From Planomonospora sp. ID67723 (lineage in GTDB: Bacteria > Actinomycetota > Actinomycetes > Streptosporangiales > Streptosporangiaceae), in contig NZ_JABTEZ010000001.1 in assembly GCF_015711605.1 (NCBI RefSeq), positions 1,144,001 through 1,208,000 on the forward strand: DNA of 64,000 nt, read 5' to 3'. The notes beneath the pieces were generated by a model. That model had not been told where the DNA came from. It saw only the letters and a program-made list of their open reading frames with translations, and did not search any database. This document shows, in pieces, positions 46,147 through 53,602 of this stretch (its first letter is position 1; each line of letters opens with the position of its first letter). Both the position numbers and the translations under genes were made by a program.

Positions 46147-46357
46147 ATTCCGATCTTATGCGGACACCGAGTACGGAGGTCACCGCGATCCCCGCAGGGC
46201 TCCCCGCCGCGAGAGCGGGTCCTTCCGGGGGCGGGCCCGTGCGCGAGCGGGTGCTCCTTCGCACGATCCGGCCACGGGGGGCGGGTCCCGCGGCGCGTGG
46301 ACGGGTCTTCTATCCTTCCTAGTCGAATCCCCTGATCCGGCAGGCGAAGGAACCCTC

Positions 46358-47656
46358 GTGACATCTTCGGCCCCGTCCGTCTCCCCGGCCCTGAACGCCG
46401 CCGAGCTGACCGCCCTGCGTGACCGCGCCCGGCGCGACTACGCCGCGCTGGTCGAGCGCGGTCTCTCCCTCGATCTCACGCGGGGCAAGCCGTCGCCGCA
46501 CCAGCTCGACCTCGCCGCCGAGCTGCTGACGCTGCCGGCCGGAGGCCACCGCGCCGCCGACGGGACCGACACCCGCAACTACGGCGGCCTGCAGGGACTC
46601 ACCGAGCTCCGCGAGATCTTCAGCGGCCTGCTCCAGGTCCCGGCGGCCCAGCTGATCGCCGCGGGGAACTCCAGTCTCGCCCTGATGCACGACTCCGTCG
46701 TCCACGCGATGCTCAGCCCGCTGCCGGGCGCCGGGCGCCGGTGGGCGGACGAGCCGCGGGTGGCGTTCCTCTGCCCGGTGCCCGGGTACGACCGGCACTT
46801 CGCCCTGTGCGAGCGGTTCGGGATCGAGCTGATCCCGGTGCCGATGACCGCCGACGGTCCCGACATGGACGTCGTGGAGCGCCTGGTCGCCGAAGACTCC
46901 CAGATCAAGGGCATCTGGTGCGTGCCGAAGTACAGCAACCCGGACGGCGTCTGCTACAGCGACGAGACCGTGCGCCGCCTGGCGGGCATGGCCACCGCCG
47001 CCCCCGACTTCCGGATCTTCTGGGACAACGCGTATGCCGTCCACCACCTGACCGACACCCCCGTGGAGATCGCCGACCTGCTGGCGTTGTGCGCCGAGAG
47101 CGGTAACCCCGACCGGGCCTTCGTCTACGGCTCCACCTCGAAGATCACTTTTGCCGGTGCCGGCGTCGCCTTCTTCGGCTCGTCCCCGGCCAACGTGGCC
47201 TGGCTGCTCGGCCACATGGCCAAGGGCACCATCGGCCCCGACAAGATCAACCAGCTCCGCCACGCGGAGTTCCTCCGCGACGAGGCCGGCGTCGTCGAGC
47301 ACATGCGCCGCCACCGCGAGCTGCTCCAGCCGAAGTTCGACATGGTGCAGACGATCCTGGCCAAGGAACTGGACGGGACCGGCCTGGCCTCCTGGTCCAG
47401 CCCGGCGGGCGGCTACTTCGTCAGCCTCGACGTGCTGGAGGGCTGCGCCCGCGAGGTGGTGCGCCGGGCGGCCGAGGCGGGCATCGCCCTGACCCCCGCC
47501 GGAGCCACCCACCCCCACGGGAACGACCCCCGCGACAGCACCATCCGCATCGCCCCCAGCTACCCCGGCCTGGAGGAGCTGGAGCAGGCCATCACCGGCC
47601 TGACCGTCTGCGTGCTCCTCGTCGCCACCGAGAAGCTGCTGGAGGGCGCCCGGTAA
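46358..47656 (+). CDS. Aspartate aminotransferase-like PLP enzyme (subgroup Ic type)
   Basis: A 432-residue protein of fold type I. It carries RGKPSPHQLDLAAELL and DTRNYGGLQGLTELR at the N-terminus, GNSSLALMHD, VPGYDRHFALCERFG, CVPKYSNPDGVCYSD and WDNAYAVHHL. The Schiff-base lysine is in GSTSKITFAGAG and substrate-binding Arg in STIRIAPSYP. It matches the actinobacterial aspartate/alanine aminotransferase group related to MocR domains. GTG 46358 follows GAAGGAA by 5-6 bases; the longer frame upstream is not supported. Confidence 0.9.
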   Translation: MTSSAPSVSPALNAAELTALRDRARRDYAALVERGLSLDLTRGKPSPHQLDLAAELLTLPAGGHRAADGTDTRNYGGLQGLTELREIFSGLLQVPAAQLIAAGNSSLALMHDSVVHAMLSPLPGAGRRWADEPRVAFLCPVPGYDRHFALCERFGIELIPVPMTADGPDMDVVERLVAEDSQIKGIWCVPKYSNPDGVCYSDETVRRLAGMATAAPDFRIFWDNAYAVHHLTDTPVEIADLLALCAESGNPDRAFVYGSTSKITFAGAGVAFFGSSPANVAWLLGHMAKGTIGPDKINQLRHAEFLRDEAGVVEHMRRHRELLQPKFDMVQTILAKELDGTGLASWSSPAGGYFVSLDVLEGCAREVVRRAAEAGIALTPAGATHPHGNDPRDSTIRIAPSYPGLEELEQAITGLTVCVLLVATEKLLEGAR

Positions 47657-47747
47657 CCGCCGAGGCGCCGACGCCCTTCCCGGCGGGTGCCGCGGGCGCG
47701 TGCCTGCGATCGCCGAGCATGCGCCGGACCGGGAGGATCACTCCAGA

Positions 47748-47774
47748 TGTCACATGACCGGGGGCTGTCCCGTC
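47748..47774 (+). promoter_or_regulatory. ECF41-type promoter (putative autoregulation)
   Basis: TGTCACA (47748-47754), a 16-base spacer and CGTC (47771-47774) match the target promoter known for ECF41 sigma factors. It sits directly before the sigma gene. Transcription would begin at about 47780-47784, so the GTG at 47783 would be at or next to the 5' end of a leaderless mRNA. Confidence 0.7.
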
Positions 47775-47782
47775 CTCCTGAC

Positions 47783-48664
47783 GTGAACAGCGACGAAGAT
47801 CTCGCGACCGAGTTCGCCGCGATCCGGCCCCGGCTCGTCGGGGTGGCCTACGGGCTGCTCGGCAGCGTGGACGAGGCCGACGACGTGGTCCAGGACGCGT
47901 GGCTGCGCCTGGTCCGGGCCGATCGGGACGCGATCCAGGACGTCACCGGGTGGCTGGTGGTCACGGTCTCCCGGCTCGCCCTGGACGTGCTGCGCTCGGC
48001 GCGCGTGCGCCGGGAGCAGTACGTGGGGCCGTGGCTGCCCGAACCCGTCGTGACGGACGGCGGCGCGGCGGGCGGCGACCCGGCCGAGCGCGTGACGCTG
48101 GACGAGTCGATGAACATGGCCATGCTGGTCGTGCTGGAGTCGCTCAGCCCGGCCGAGCGCACCGCGTTCGTGCTGCACGACGTGTTCGGCCTCTCGTTCG
48201 CCGAGGTGGGGCAGGCGGTCGGGCGCACGCCCGCGGCCTGCCGCCAGCTCGCGGCCCGGGCGAGGAAGCACGTCTCGGCCCGCGCTCCCCGGTTCGACGT
48301 GGACGCCGCCGAGCACCGCAGGGTGGTGGCCGCCTTCGCCGAGGCGTCGGCGGGGCGCGACCTCCCCGCCCTGCTGGCGCTGCTCGACCCGGACGTGGTG
48401 ATGCGGGGCGACGGCGGCGGGATCGTGAGCTCCGCCCGGAGGCCGGTCCTGGGCGCGGACAAGGTGGCCCGCTTCATGCTCGGCGTGGCCGAGCGGTTCG
48501 GTGCCGCCGACGACCTGCGGCACTCGACGGTCAACGGCTGGCCAGGACTGCTGCGCTTCCGCAGGGGCGAGCTGGTCGGCGTGCTGGGGCTGACCGTGGC
48601 CGGCGGCCGGATCACCGAGATCGACGTTGTGATGAACCCCGAGAAGCTGAGGAGACTCAAGTGA
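47783..48664 (+). CDS. sigJ: ECF41-group sigma factor (SigJ-like) with SnoaL-type C-terminus
   Basis: A 293-residue protein. Sigma region 2 (DLATEFAAIRPRLVGVAYGLL, then DEADDVVQDAWLR) and region 4 (LSPAERTAFVLHDVFG) are followed by a SnoaL-like extension. The ECF41 hallmark motifs are all present: WLPEP in the linker, DGGG in the extension and NPEKL at the end. The extension controls core-polymerase binding in place of an anti-sigma factor (family knowledge). GTG 47783 is chosen because a promoter match ends just upstream; ATG 47747 would overlap that promoter. It overlaps the next gene by 4 bases (GTGA). Confidence 0.93.
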   Translation: MNSDEDLATEFAAIRPRLVGVAYGLLGSVDEADDVVQDAWLRLVRADRDAIQDVTGWLVVTVSRLALDVLRSARVRREQYVGPWLPEPVVTDGGAAGGDPAERVTLDESMNMAMLVVLESLSPAERTAFVLHDVFGLSFAEVGQAVGRTPAACRQLAARARKHVSARAPRFDVDAAEHRRVVAAFAEASAGRDLPALLALLDPDVVMRGDGGGIVSSARRPVLGADKVARFMLGVAERFGAADDLRHSTVNGWPGLLRFRRGELVGVLGLTVAGGRITEIDVVMNPEKLRRLK

Positions 48665-49119
48665 AGGCACGCATCAACCTCGCCGAACTCGCCCCGGAGG
48701 CGTACACGGCGCTGCTGGGCCTGGAGCGGTTCCTGCGCAAGAGCAGCCTGCCGCACAGCACCCTGGAGCTGGTGAAGCTGCGCGCCAGCCAGATCAACGG
48801 CTGCAGTTTCTGCGTGGACATGCACGGCCACGACATGAAGCAGGCCGGGGAGAGCGATGAGCGGATCTTCGCGGTGGCGGCCTGGCGGGAGGCGCCGTAC
48901 TTCACCGATGCGGAGCGGGCCGCTCTCGCCCTGACCGAGGAGGCCACCCGCCTGGCCGACCGGGGCGAGGCCGTACCCGACCCGGTGTGGGAGGAGGCGG
49001 CCCGGCACTACGACGAGGAGACGCTGGCCGCGCTGGTGGTCGCGATCGCCACGATCAACGCGTGGAACCGGATCGGCGTGACGACCCGCCTGGTCGCGGG
49101 CTCGCACCGCCACGGCTGA
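48661..49119 (+). CDS. Carboxymuconolactone decarboxylase/AhpD-like protein
   Basis: A 152-residue protein with the AhpD redox motif NGCSFCVDMHGHD (C-x2-C-x3-H) after KLRASQI. Sequence YTALLGLERFL at the N-terminus and TINAWNRIGVTTRL at the C-terminus is typical of CMD proteins that accompany ECF41 sigma factors and are their usual regulon. Role probably peroxide or thiol chemistry (inference). Translation is coupled to sigJ through a GTGA overlap. Confidence 0.93.
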   Translation: MKARINLAELAPEAYTALLGLERFLRKSSLPHSTLELVKLRASQINGCSFCVDMHGHDMKQAGESDERIFAVAAWREAPYFTDAERAALALTEEATRLADRGEAVPDPVWEEAARHYDEETLAALVVAIATINAWNRIGVTTRLVAGSHRHG

Positions 49120-49156
49120 GCCGTACCGGCGGCCGGGCGGGGCGGTCGGGCGAGTC

Positions 49157-49190
49157 GCGCTCGCACCGGGTCACGGCCCGGTGCGAGCGC
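49157..49190. terminator. Bidirectional terminator
   Basis: Perfect 14-bp stem (49157-49170 with 49177-49190) and 6-base loop between convergent genes. Confidence 0.75.
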
Positions 49191-49236
49191 GCTCCTTGCG
49201 GGCTACCGCCGGTGCTCGGCGATCCGGCCCCGCCCC

Positions 49237-49491
49237 CTACGGTCTGAGCCTGGGACCGCCCTGCCTGCTCGTCGTGGAGAGCTCCTCGCCTTCCGCGGGG
49301 TCTCTCGGGATCGAGCGCAGGATCTCATCGAGGTTGTCATACGTCCCCAACGGCAGGGCGGACAGCACGCGGGTCACCGCCTCCTCCGCTCCGGCGCCGG
49401 CCGCATGCCGCACCACCTCCTGCTTGTCCGCCGGATAGTCCAGGCTGAGGAGGGCACGGCGGACCAGCTCGGGATCCGTTTCTCGCGTCAT
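49237..49491 (-). CDS. DUF2795 family protein
   Basis: An 84-residue protein. The core LLSLDYPADKQEVVRHAAG, then LPLGTYDNLDEILRSIP matches DUF2795 (helical, unknown function). ATG 49491 is preceded by GGGGGAG at 4-5 bases. It starts 2 bases after the stop of the basic small protein at 49493, forming a tight operon. Confidence 0.82.
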   Translation of the reverse strand: MTRETDPELVRRALLSLDYPADKQEVVRHAAGAGAEEAVTRVLSALPLGTYDNLDEILRSIPRDPAEGEELSTTSRQGGPRLRP

Positions 49492-49492
49492 G

Positions 49493-49702
49493 TCACTCCC
49501 CCTCCCGTCCCCGCGTCGGCCGCTCGGACTTGGGGCCCGCGGCACGGTCGCCGCCGGTCTTCTGCGGGCGTTTCGCCGGGTCGGACTGGAGGCCCTTGTT
49601 GACCCGTTCCCCCAGCTCCTGCTCGCTGAGCCCTTTCCCCTCCAGGTCCTTGCGGCGCCGGGCACGTTCGGTGTCATATGAATGGCTACCGGGACGAGGC
49701 AT
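49493..49702 (-). CDS. Small basic/acidic helical protein
   Basis: A 69-residue, highly charged protein (RARRRKDLEGKGLSEQELGE) of the type annotated as plasmid stabilisation or hypothetical in actinomycetes. AAGGAAG lies 9-10 bases before ATG 49702. First gene of a two-gene operon with DUF2795. Function unknown. Confidence 0.65.
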   Translation of the reverse strand: MPRPGSHSYDTERARRRKDLEGKGLSEQELGERVNKGLQSDPAKRPQKTGGDRAAGPKSERPTRGREGE

Positions 49703-49940
49703 GAGGCATCACTTCCTTTCCCCCATCCTTCCGTCCGTTACCCGGCGCGCCAGAAGTCATACCTCTCCCGGAAGCGGCCGGGCTCAGGCGCCGGAGCCGT
49801 ACGGCCCGCCTCCGGGGCCCGGCCCTCCCCGGCCGAGCGGGGCGAGCAGAAACGATCCGTCCGCGTATGAACATCGATTGGCATAATCGGGGCGCGAACC
49901 GTAACGGCCCTGTCACCGATGGTTAGTGTTGACGGGTCCG

Positions 49941-49966
49941 GTGTTCCGACCGTTGTGACGGAACAC
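49941..49966 (+). promoter_or_regulatory. Inverted repeat upstream of the histidine kinase
   Basis: GTGTTCCG (49941-49948), a 10-base spacer and CGGAACAC (49959-49966) lie about 27 bases before the kinase start and just after a TTGACG hexamer (49928-49933). Possible operator. Confidence 0.4.
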
Positions 49967-49992
49967 GATCGTCGGGCGGGGGGAGACGGTCT

Positions 49993-51666
49993 GTGCGGGG
50001 AGCGGATCGTGAGGCGGCGCTGGTGGCGCTGCTCGACAGCGTCACCGTGGTGGCGAACACGACGGAAGGCCTCGAGTCGGCGGCGCGGGCGATGATGTCG
50101 GCGGTGTGCGAGCTGACCGGATGGCCGCTGAGTCACCTGTGCGTGCCCGACGGCTCCGGTGGGGGGTTCGTCTCCTCCGGGGTGTGGGTGGGCGCCGAGG
50201 AGGAGTTCCCGGTGCTGCGCGAGGTGACCTCCCGCGCCAGGTTCAGGCCCGGGGTGGGCATCGTCGGCCGGGTCGCGGTCACCGGGGAGCCGGTGTGGTC
50301 CCTCGACGTGACCCGTGACCCTCTCTTCGTCCGGGCGCAGGAGGGGTTCGACCTCGGGGTGGGGGCGGCGTTCGCGTTCCCCGTCATGGTCGCCGGCAAG
50401 GTGGCGGCGGTGCTGGAGTTCTTCTCCCACGAGGTGACGCCGCCGGACGCGCCGCTGATGCGGGTGATGGCGAACCTGGGCCACCAGCTCGGGCGGGTGG
50501 TCGAGCGGCAGCAGGCTCAGCGGGCGATGGAGGCCGGCCGCCGGCGGCTGGAGCAGATGATCGAGACGTCGGTGGAGGCGTTCGTGGCGATGGACGCCTC
50601 CGGGCGCATCGCCGGCTGGAACGCCGCCGCCGAGCGCATGTTCCGTCTCTCGCGCGAGCAGGCGCTGGGCCGGCCGCTGGCCGACACGATCGTGCCGCCC
50701 CGCCACCGGGCCGCCCATCGGCAGGGCCTGGACCGCTTCCTCTTCACCGGGGAGCCGAAAGTGCTCAACCAGCGGTTCGAGATCACCGCCTGGCGCTCCG
50801 ACGGCAGCGAATTCCCGATCGAGCTGGCGATCTGGCCCGTTCAGGACGACGGCGAGTGGGTGTTCAACGCCTTCCTGCACGACATCACCGACCGTCGCAA
50901 CGCGGAAGAGGCGCTGCGGGTCGCCTACGAGCGGGAGCAGAGCACCGTCGCCCGGCTCCAGGAGCTCGACCAGGCCAAGAACGACTTCATCGACACCGTC
51001 TCACACGAGCTGCGCACCCCGCTGACCACCATCGTCGGCTATCTGGAGGTGCTCACCAGCGGTGACGCCGGGCCGCTTCCCGCCCATCAGGACCGGATGC
51101 TGCGGACGATGACGCGCAACACCATGCGCCTGCAGGATCTGGTCGAGGACCTGCTGACCATCAGCAGCGTAGGCGGCAGCCGGCCCGTCATGTCTCCCAT
51201 CCGGGTCCCGGCCCGTGACCTCGTCGACCGGGCCGTCCAGGCCATCGCGGAGATCGCCCAGACCCGTGGCCACACCGTCCACGTCCACGTCGACACCGAC
51301 GTCGGGTCCGTCAACGTCGACGTCGGCCACATCGTCCGCGCGCTGCGGGCCCTGCTGTCCAACGCGATCAAGTTCTCCGAGCCGCACACACCGGTCACCG
51401 TGCGGGCCTCGGTGACCGGCGGGGTGATCTCGATCATCGTCACCGACGTGGGCATCGGCATCACCGCGGAGGAACTGCCCCGGATCTTCGACCGGTTCTA
51501 CCGCACCCGCATGGCCGCCGACCGGGCGGTCCAGGGCGCCGGGCTGGGCCTGAGCATCGCCAAGTCCATCGTCGAGGCCCACGGCGGCACCCTGACCGCC
51601 ACCAGCACCCTCGGCCAGGGCTCCGCCTTCACCATCACCCTGCCCGCCGAGGCGGCCGGCGGCTGA
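49993..51666 (+). CDS. GAF-PAS sensor histidine kinase
   Basis: A 557-residue cytosolic kinase. GAF at about 10-175 (RFRPGVGIVGRVAVTGEPVW), PAS at about 180-310 (EAFVAMDASGRIAGWNAAAE), HisKA with [20 protein letters not shown] (about 335), and HATPase with [27 protein letters not shown] and GAGLGLSIAK. No membrane segment and no adjacent response regulator, so it is an orphan. The GTG 49993 start is plausible but has only a G-rich stretch upstream. Confidence 0.92.
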   Translation: MRGADREAALVALLDSVTVVANTTEGLESAARAMMSAVCELTGWPLSHLCVPDGSGGGFVSSGVWVGAEEEFPVLREVTSRARFRPGVGIVGRVAVTGEPVWSLDVTRDPLFVRAQEGFDLGVGAAFAFPVMVAGKVAAVLEFFSHEVTPPDAPLMRVMANLGHQLGRVVERQQAQRAMEAGRRRLEQMIETSVEAFVAMDASGRIAGWNAAAERMFRLSREQALGRPLADTIVPPRHRAAHRQGLDRFLFTGEPKVLNQRFEITAWRSDGSEFPIELAIWPVQDDGEWVFNAFLHDITDRRNAEEALRVAYEREQSTVARLQELDQAKNDFIDTVSHELRTPLTTIVGYLEVLTSGDAGPLPAHQDRMLRTMTRNTMRLQDLVEDLLTISSVGGSRPVMSPIRVPARDLVDRAVQAIAEIAQTRGHTVHVHVDTDVGSVNVDVGHIVRALRALLSNAIKFSEPHTPVTVRASVTGGVISIIVTDVGIGITAEELPRIFDRFYRTRMAADRAVQGAGLGLSIAKSIVEAHGGTLTATSTLGQGSAFTITLPAEAAGG

Positions 51667-51708
51667 CGGCCGGGAACGCTCCCCGGCACCTGCATGAGAG
51701 CGTCTCCT

Positions 51709-51758
51709 CCGGCCACGGTCCGGATACGCGGCCCGTCCGGGATCCGGACCGTGGCCGG
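51709..51758 (+). terminator. Long inverted repeat after the histidine kinase gene
   Basis: Perfect 17-bp arms (51709-51725 with 51742-51758) and a 16-base loop. It probably ends kinase transcription. Confidence 0.6.
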
Positions 51759-51860
51759 CGGCACGCGCTGCCGGGATCGTTCGCCGGCCCGCCCGACCAC
51801 GGGCCCCTCGCCCTTGGTCGTCGGGGAGAGGTGCGGTGAGGGTCGGGCGACCAAACGATC

Positions 51861-51896
51861 GAGGGCCTGGTCGCTGTCTCCAGCGGCCAGGCCCTC
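51861..51896 (-). terminator. tRNA-Pro terminator
   Basis: A 16-bp stem with one wobble pair (51861-51876 with 51881-51896) and a 4-base loop. It follows the tRNA on the minus strand, then a short T run. Confidence 0.65.
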
Positions 51897-51914
51897 GAAC
51901 TCGGGAAGTTCAGC

Positions 51915-51989
<75 letters not shown>

Positions 51990-52021
51990 GTGCACGCCGT
52001 CTTGCTCGTGCTTGGGAAAGT

Positions 52022-52957
52022 CTAGCGGACTTCGTGGGTGCTTGTGTCACCCTGACCCTCACCCCGGCGGCGGGGCACCAGGGTGAGGAGCGACGCCTCG
52101 GGGAAGCAGGCGAAACGCACCGGGGCGTAGGGGCTGGTGCCGAGGCCGGCGGAGACGTGGAGGTAGGCGGAGTCGTGCCGGCTCAGCCCCTTGACGCGGG
52201 CCCGGTCGATGCCGCAGTTGGTGACCAGGGCGCCGTAGAACGGGATGCAGAGCTGGCCCCCGTGGGTGTGACCGGCGAGCAGGAGCTGGTAGCCGTCGGC
52301 GGCGAACAGGGTCATGTTGCGGGGTTCGGGGGAGTGCATCACCCCCAGGCGGAGGTCGGCGTCGGCGGGGGCGGGACCGGCGATGAGGTCGTAGCGGTCG
52401 CGGTCGATGTGGGAGTCGTGGATGCCGCCCACGGCCACGTCGAGGTCGCCGACCTTGATGCGGGCGGTGGTGTTGTTCATGTCCAGCCAGCCCGCGGCGG
52501 TCATCCCGGCGCCGAGCTCCTGCCAGGGGAGGCTGGGGGTGTGCTGGCGGGTGTCGCCCTTGGAGGTCCGCCACAGGTAGCGGGCGGGGTTCTTGGGCGT
52601 GGGGGCGTAGAGGTCGTTGGAGCCGTACACGAACAGTCCCGGGCGGGAGAGCAGGGGCTCCAGCGCGTGCAGGAGCGCCGGGACCGCCTCGGGGTGGGCG
52701 ATGGAGTCGCCGGTGTTGACCACCAGGTCGGGCTTGAGGTCGCCCAGGGAGCGGACCCAGTTGATGAGCAGCCGCCTGCCGGGGGTCAGGTGCAGATCGG
52801 AGAGCTGGAGGATGCGCACGGGACGCTGGCCGGGCTCCAGCACGGGCACGTCGAAGCGCCGCAGGCGGAACGCGTTGCGCTCGATGACCGAGGCGTAGGC
52901 GAGACCGGCCAGGCCGGCGCCGAGCAGGGACAGGGGTACCGCAGCTGCTTTCCTCAC
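52022..52957 (-). CDS. Metallophosphoesterase, membrane-anchored
   Basis: A 311-residue protein. An N-terminal hydrophobic helix ([19 protein letters not shown]) precedes a calcineurin-like domain: [24 protein letters not shown] (in place of GNHD), [16 protein letters not shown] and [10 protein letters not shown]. The GNH motif is changed to GSN, as also seen in actinobacterial YkuE-like relatives. GTG 52957 is the only start in the frame. Divergent from the GatB/YqeY gene. Orthologous in position to M. tuberculosis Rv3683 (from memory). Confidence 0.9.
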   Translation of the reverse strand: MRKAAAVPLSLLGAGLAGLAYASVIERNAFRLRRFDVPVLEPGQRPVRILQLSDLHLTPGRRLLINWVRSLGDLKPDLVVNTGDSIAHPEAVPALLHALEPLLSRPGLFVYGSNDLYAPTPKNPARYLWRTSKGDTRQHTPSLPWQELGAGMTAAGWLDMNNTTARIKVGDLDVAVGGIHDSHIDRDRYDLIAGPAPADADLRLGVMHSPEPRNMTLFAADGYQLLLAGHTHGGQLCIPFYGALVTNCGIDRARVKGLSRHDSAYLHVSAGLGTSPYAPVRFACFPEASLLTLVPRRRGEGQGDTSTHEVR

Positions 52958-53047
52958 CGTTCCATCATGCCCGAGTTGTGTCGGGCATCCGGCCGCGGCG
53001 GGAAACCCGGGATACAAGCGGGCTGGTGAGACGGCAAGATGGACCGC

Positions 53048-53503
53048 ATGAGCGCATTGAAGGACAAGCTGAAGGCCGATCTCACGGCCTCGATGAAGAG
53101 CAAGGACGAGATCCGCACCCGGACGATCCGCATGGCCCTGGCGGCCGTGAACGTCGAGGAGGTCTCGGGCAAGACGGCGCGCGAGCTGACCGACGACGAG
53201 ATCGTCAAGGTGCTGACGAAGGAGGCCAAGAAGCGTCGCGAGGCGGCCGAGGCCTTCAGCGCCGCCGGGCGCACGGAGCAGGCGCAGGCCGAGGTGGACG
53301 AGCAGGCCGTACTGGACGAGTACCTCCCGGCCCAGCTCTCCGACGCCGAGCTCGGCGCCCTCGTGGACGAGGCCATCGCCGAGAGCGGGGCCTCCGGGCC
53401 GCAGGCGATGGGCCAGGTCATGAAGGTCCTCAACCCCAAGGTCGCCGGGCGTGCCGAGGGCGGCCGGGTGGCCCAGGCCGTGCGGGCCCGCCTGAGCGCC
53501 TGA
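53048..53503 (+). CDS. GatB/YqeY domain protein
   Basis: A 151-residue protein with a helical fold: LKDKLKADLTASMKSKDEIR at the start, then VLTKEAKKRREAAEAF, LDEYLPAQLSDAEL and GQVMKVLNPKVAGRAEGG. The family resembles the tail domain of GatB and may act in tRNA-dependent amidation or tRNA binding. ATG 53048 fits the family start; ATG 53039 is 3 codons upstream. Confidence 0.9.
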   Translation: MSALKDKLKADLTASMKSKDEIRTRTIRMALAAVNVEEVSGKTARELTDDEIVKVLTKEAKKRREAAEAFSAAGRTEQAQAEVDEQAVLDEYLPAQLSDAELGALVDEAIAESGASGPQAMGQVMKVLNPKVAGRAEGGRVAQAVRARLSA

Positions 53504-53560
53504 ACCACCCCCGGCGCCGGTCACCCGTCCGCGGCCCCGGCGACGTCCGGGCCGCGGGAA

Positions 53561-53600
53561 ACGCGAGAGCCCTCCCCACACGTGGGGAGGGCTCTCGCGT
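53561..53600. terminator. Bidirectional terminator
   Basis: Perfect 19-bp stem (53561-53579 with 53582-53600) with a 2-base loop between the convergent YqeY and PBP genes. Confidence 0.85.
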
Positions 53601-53602
53601 CG

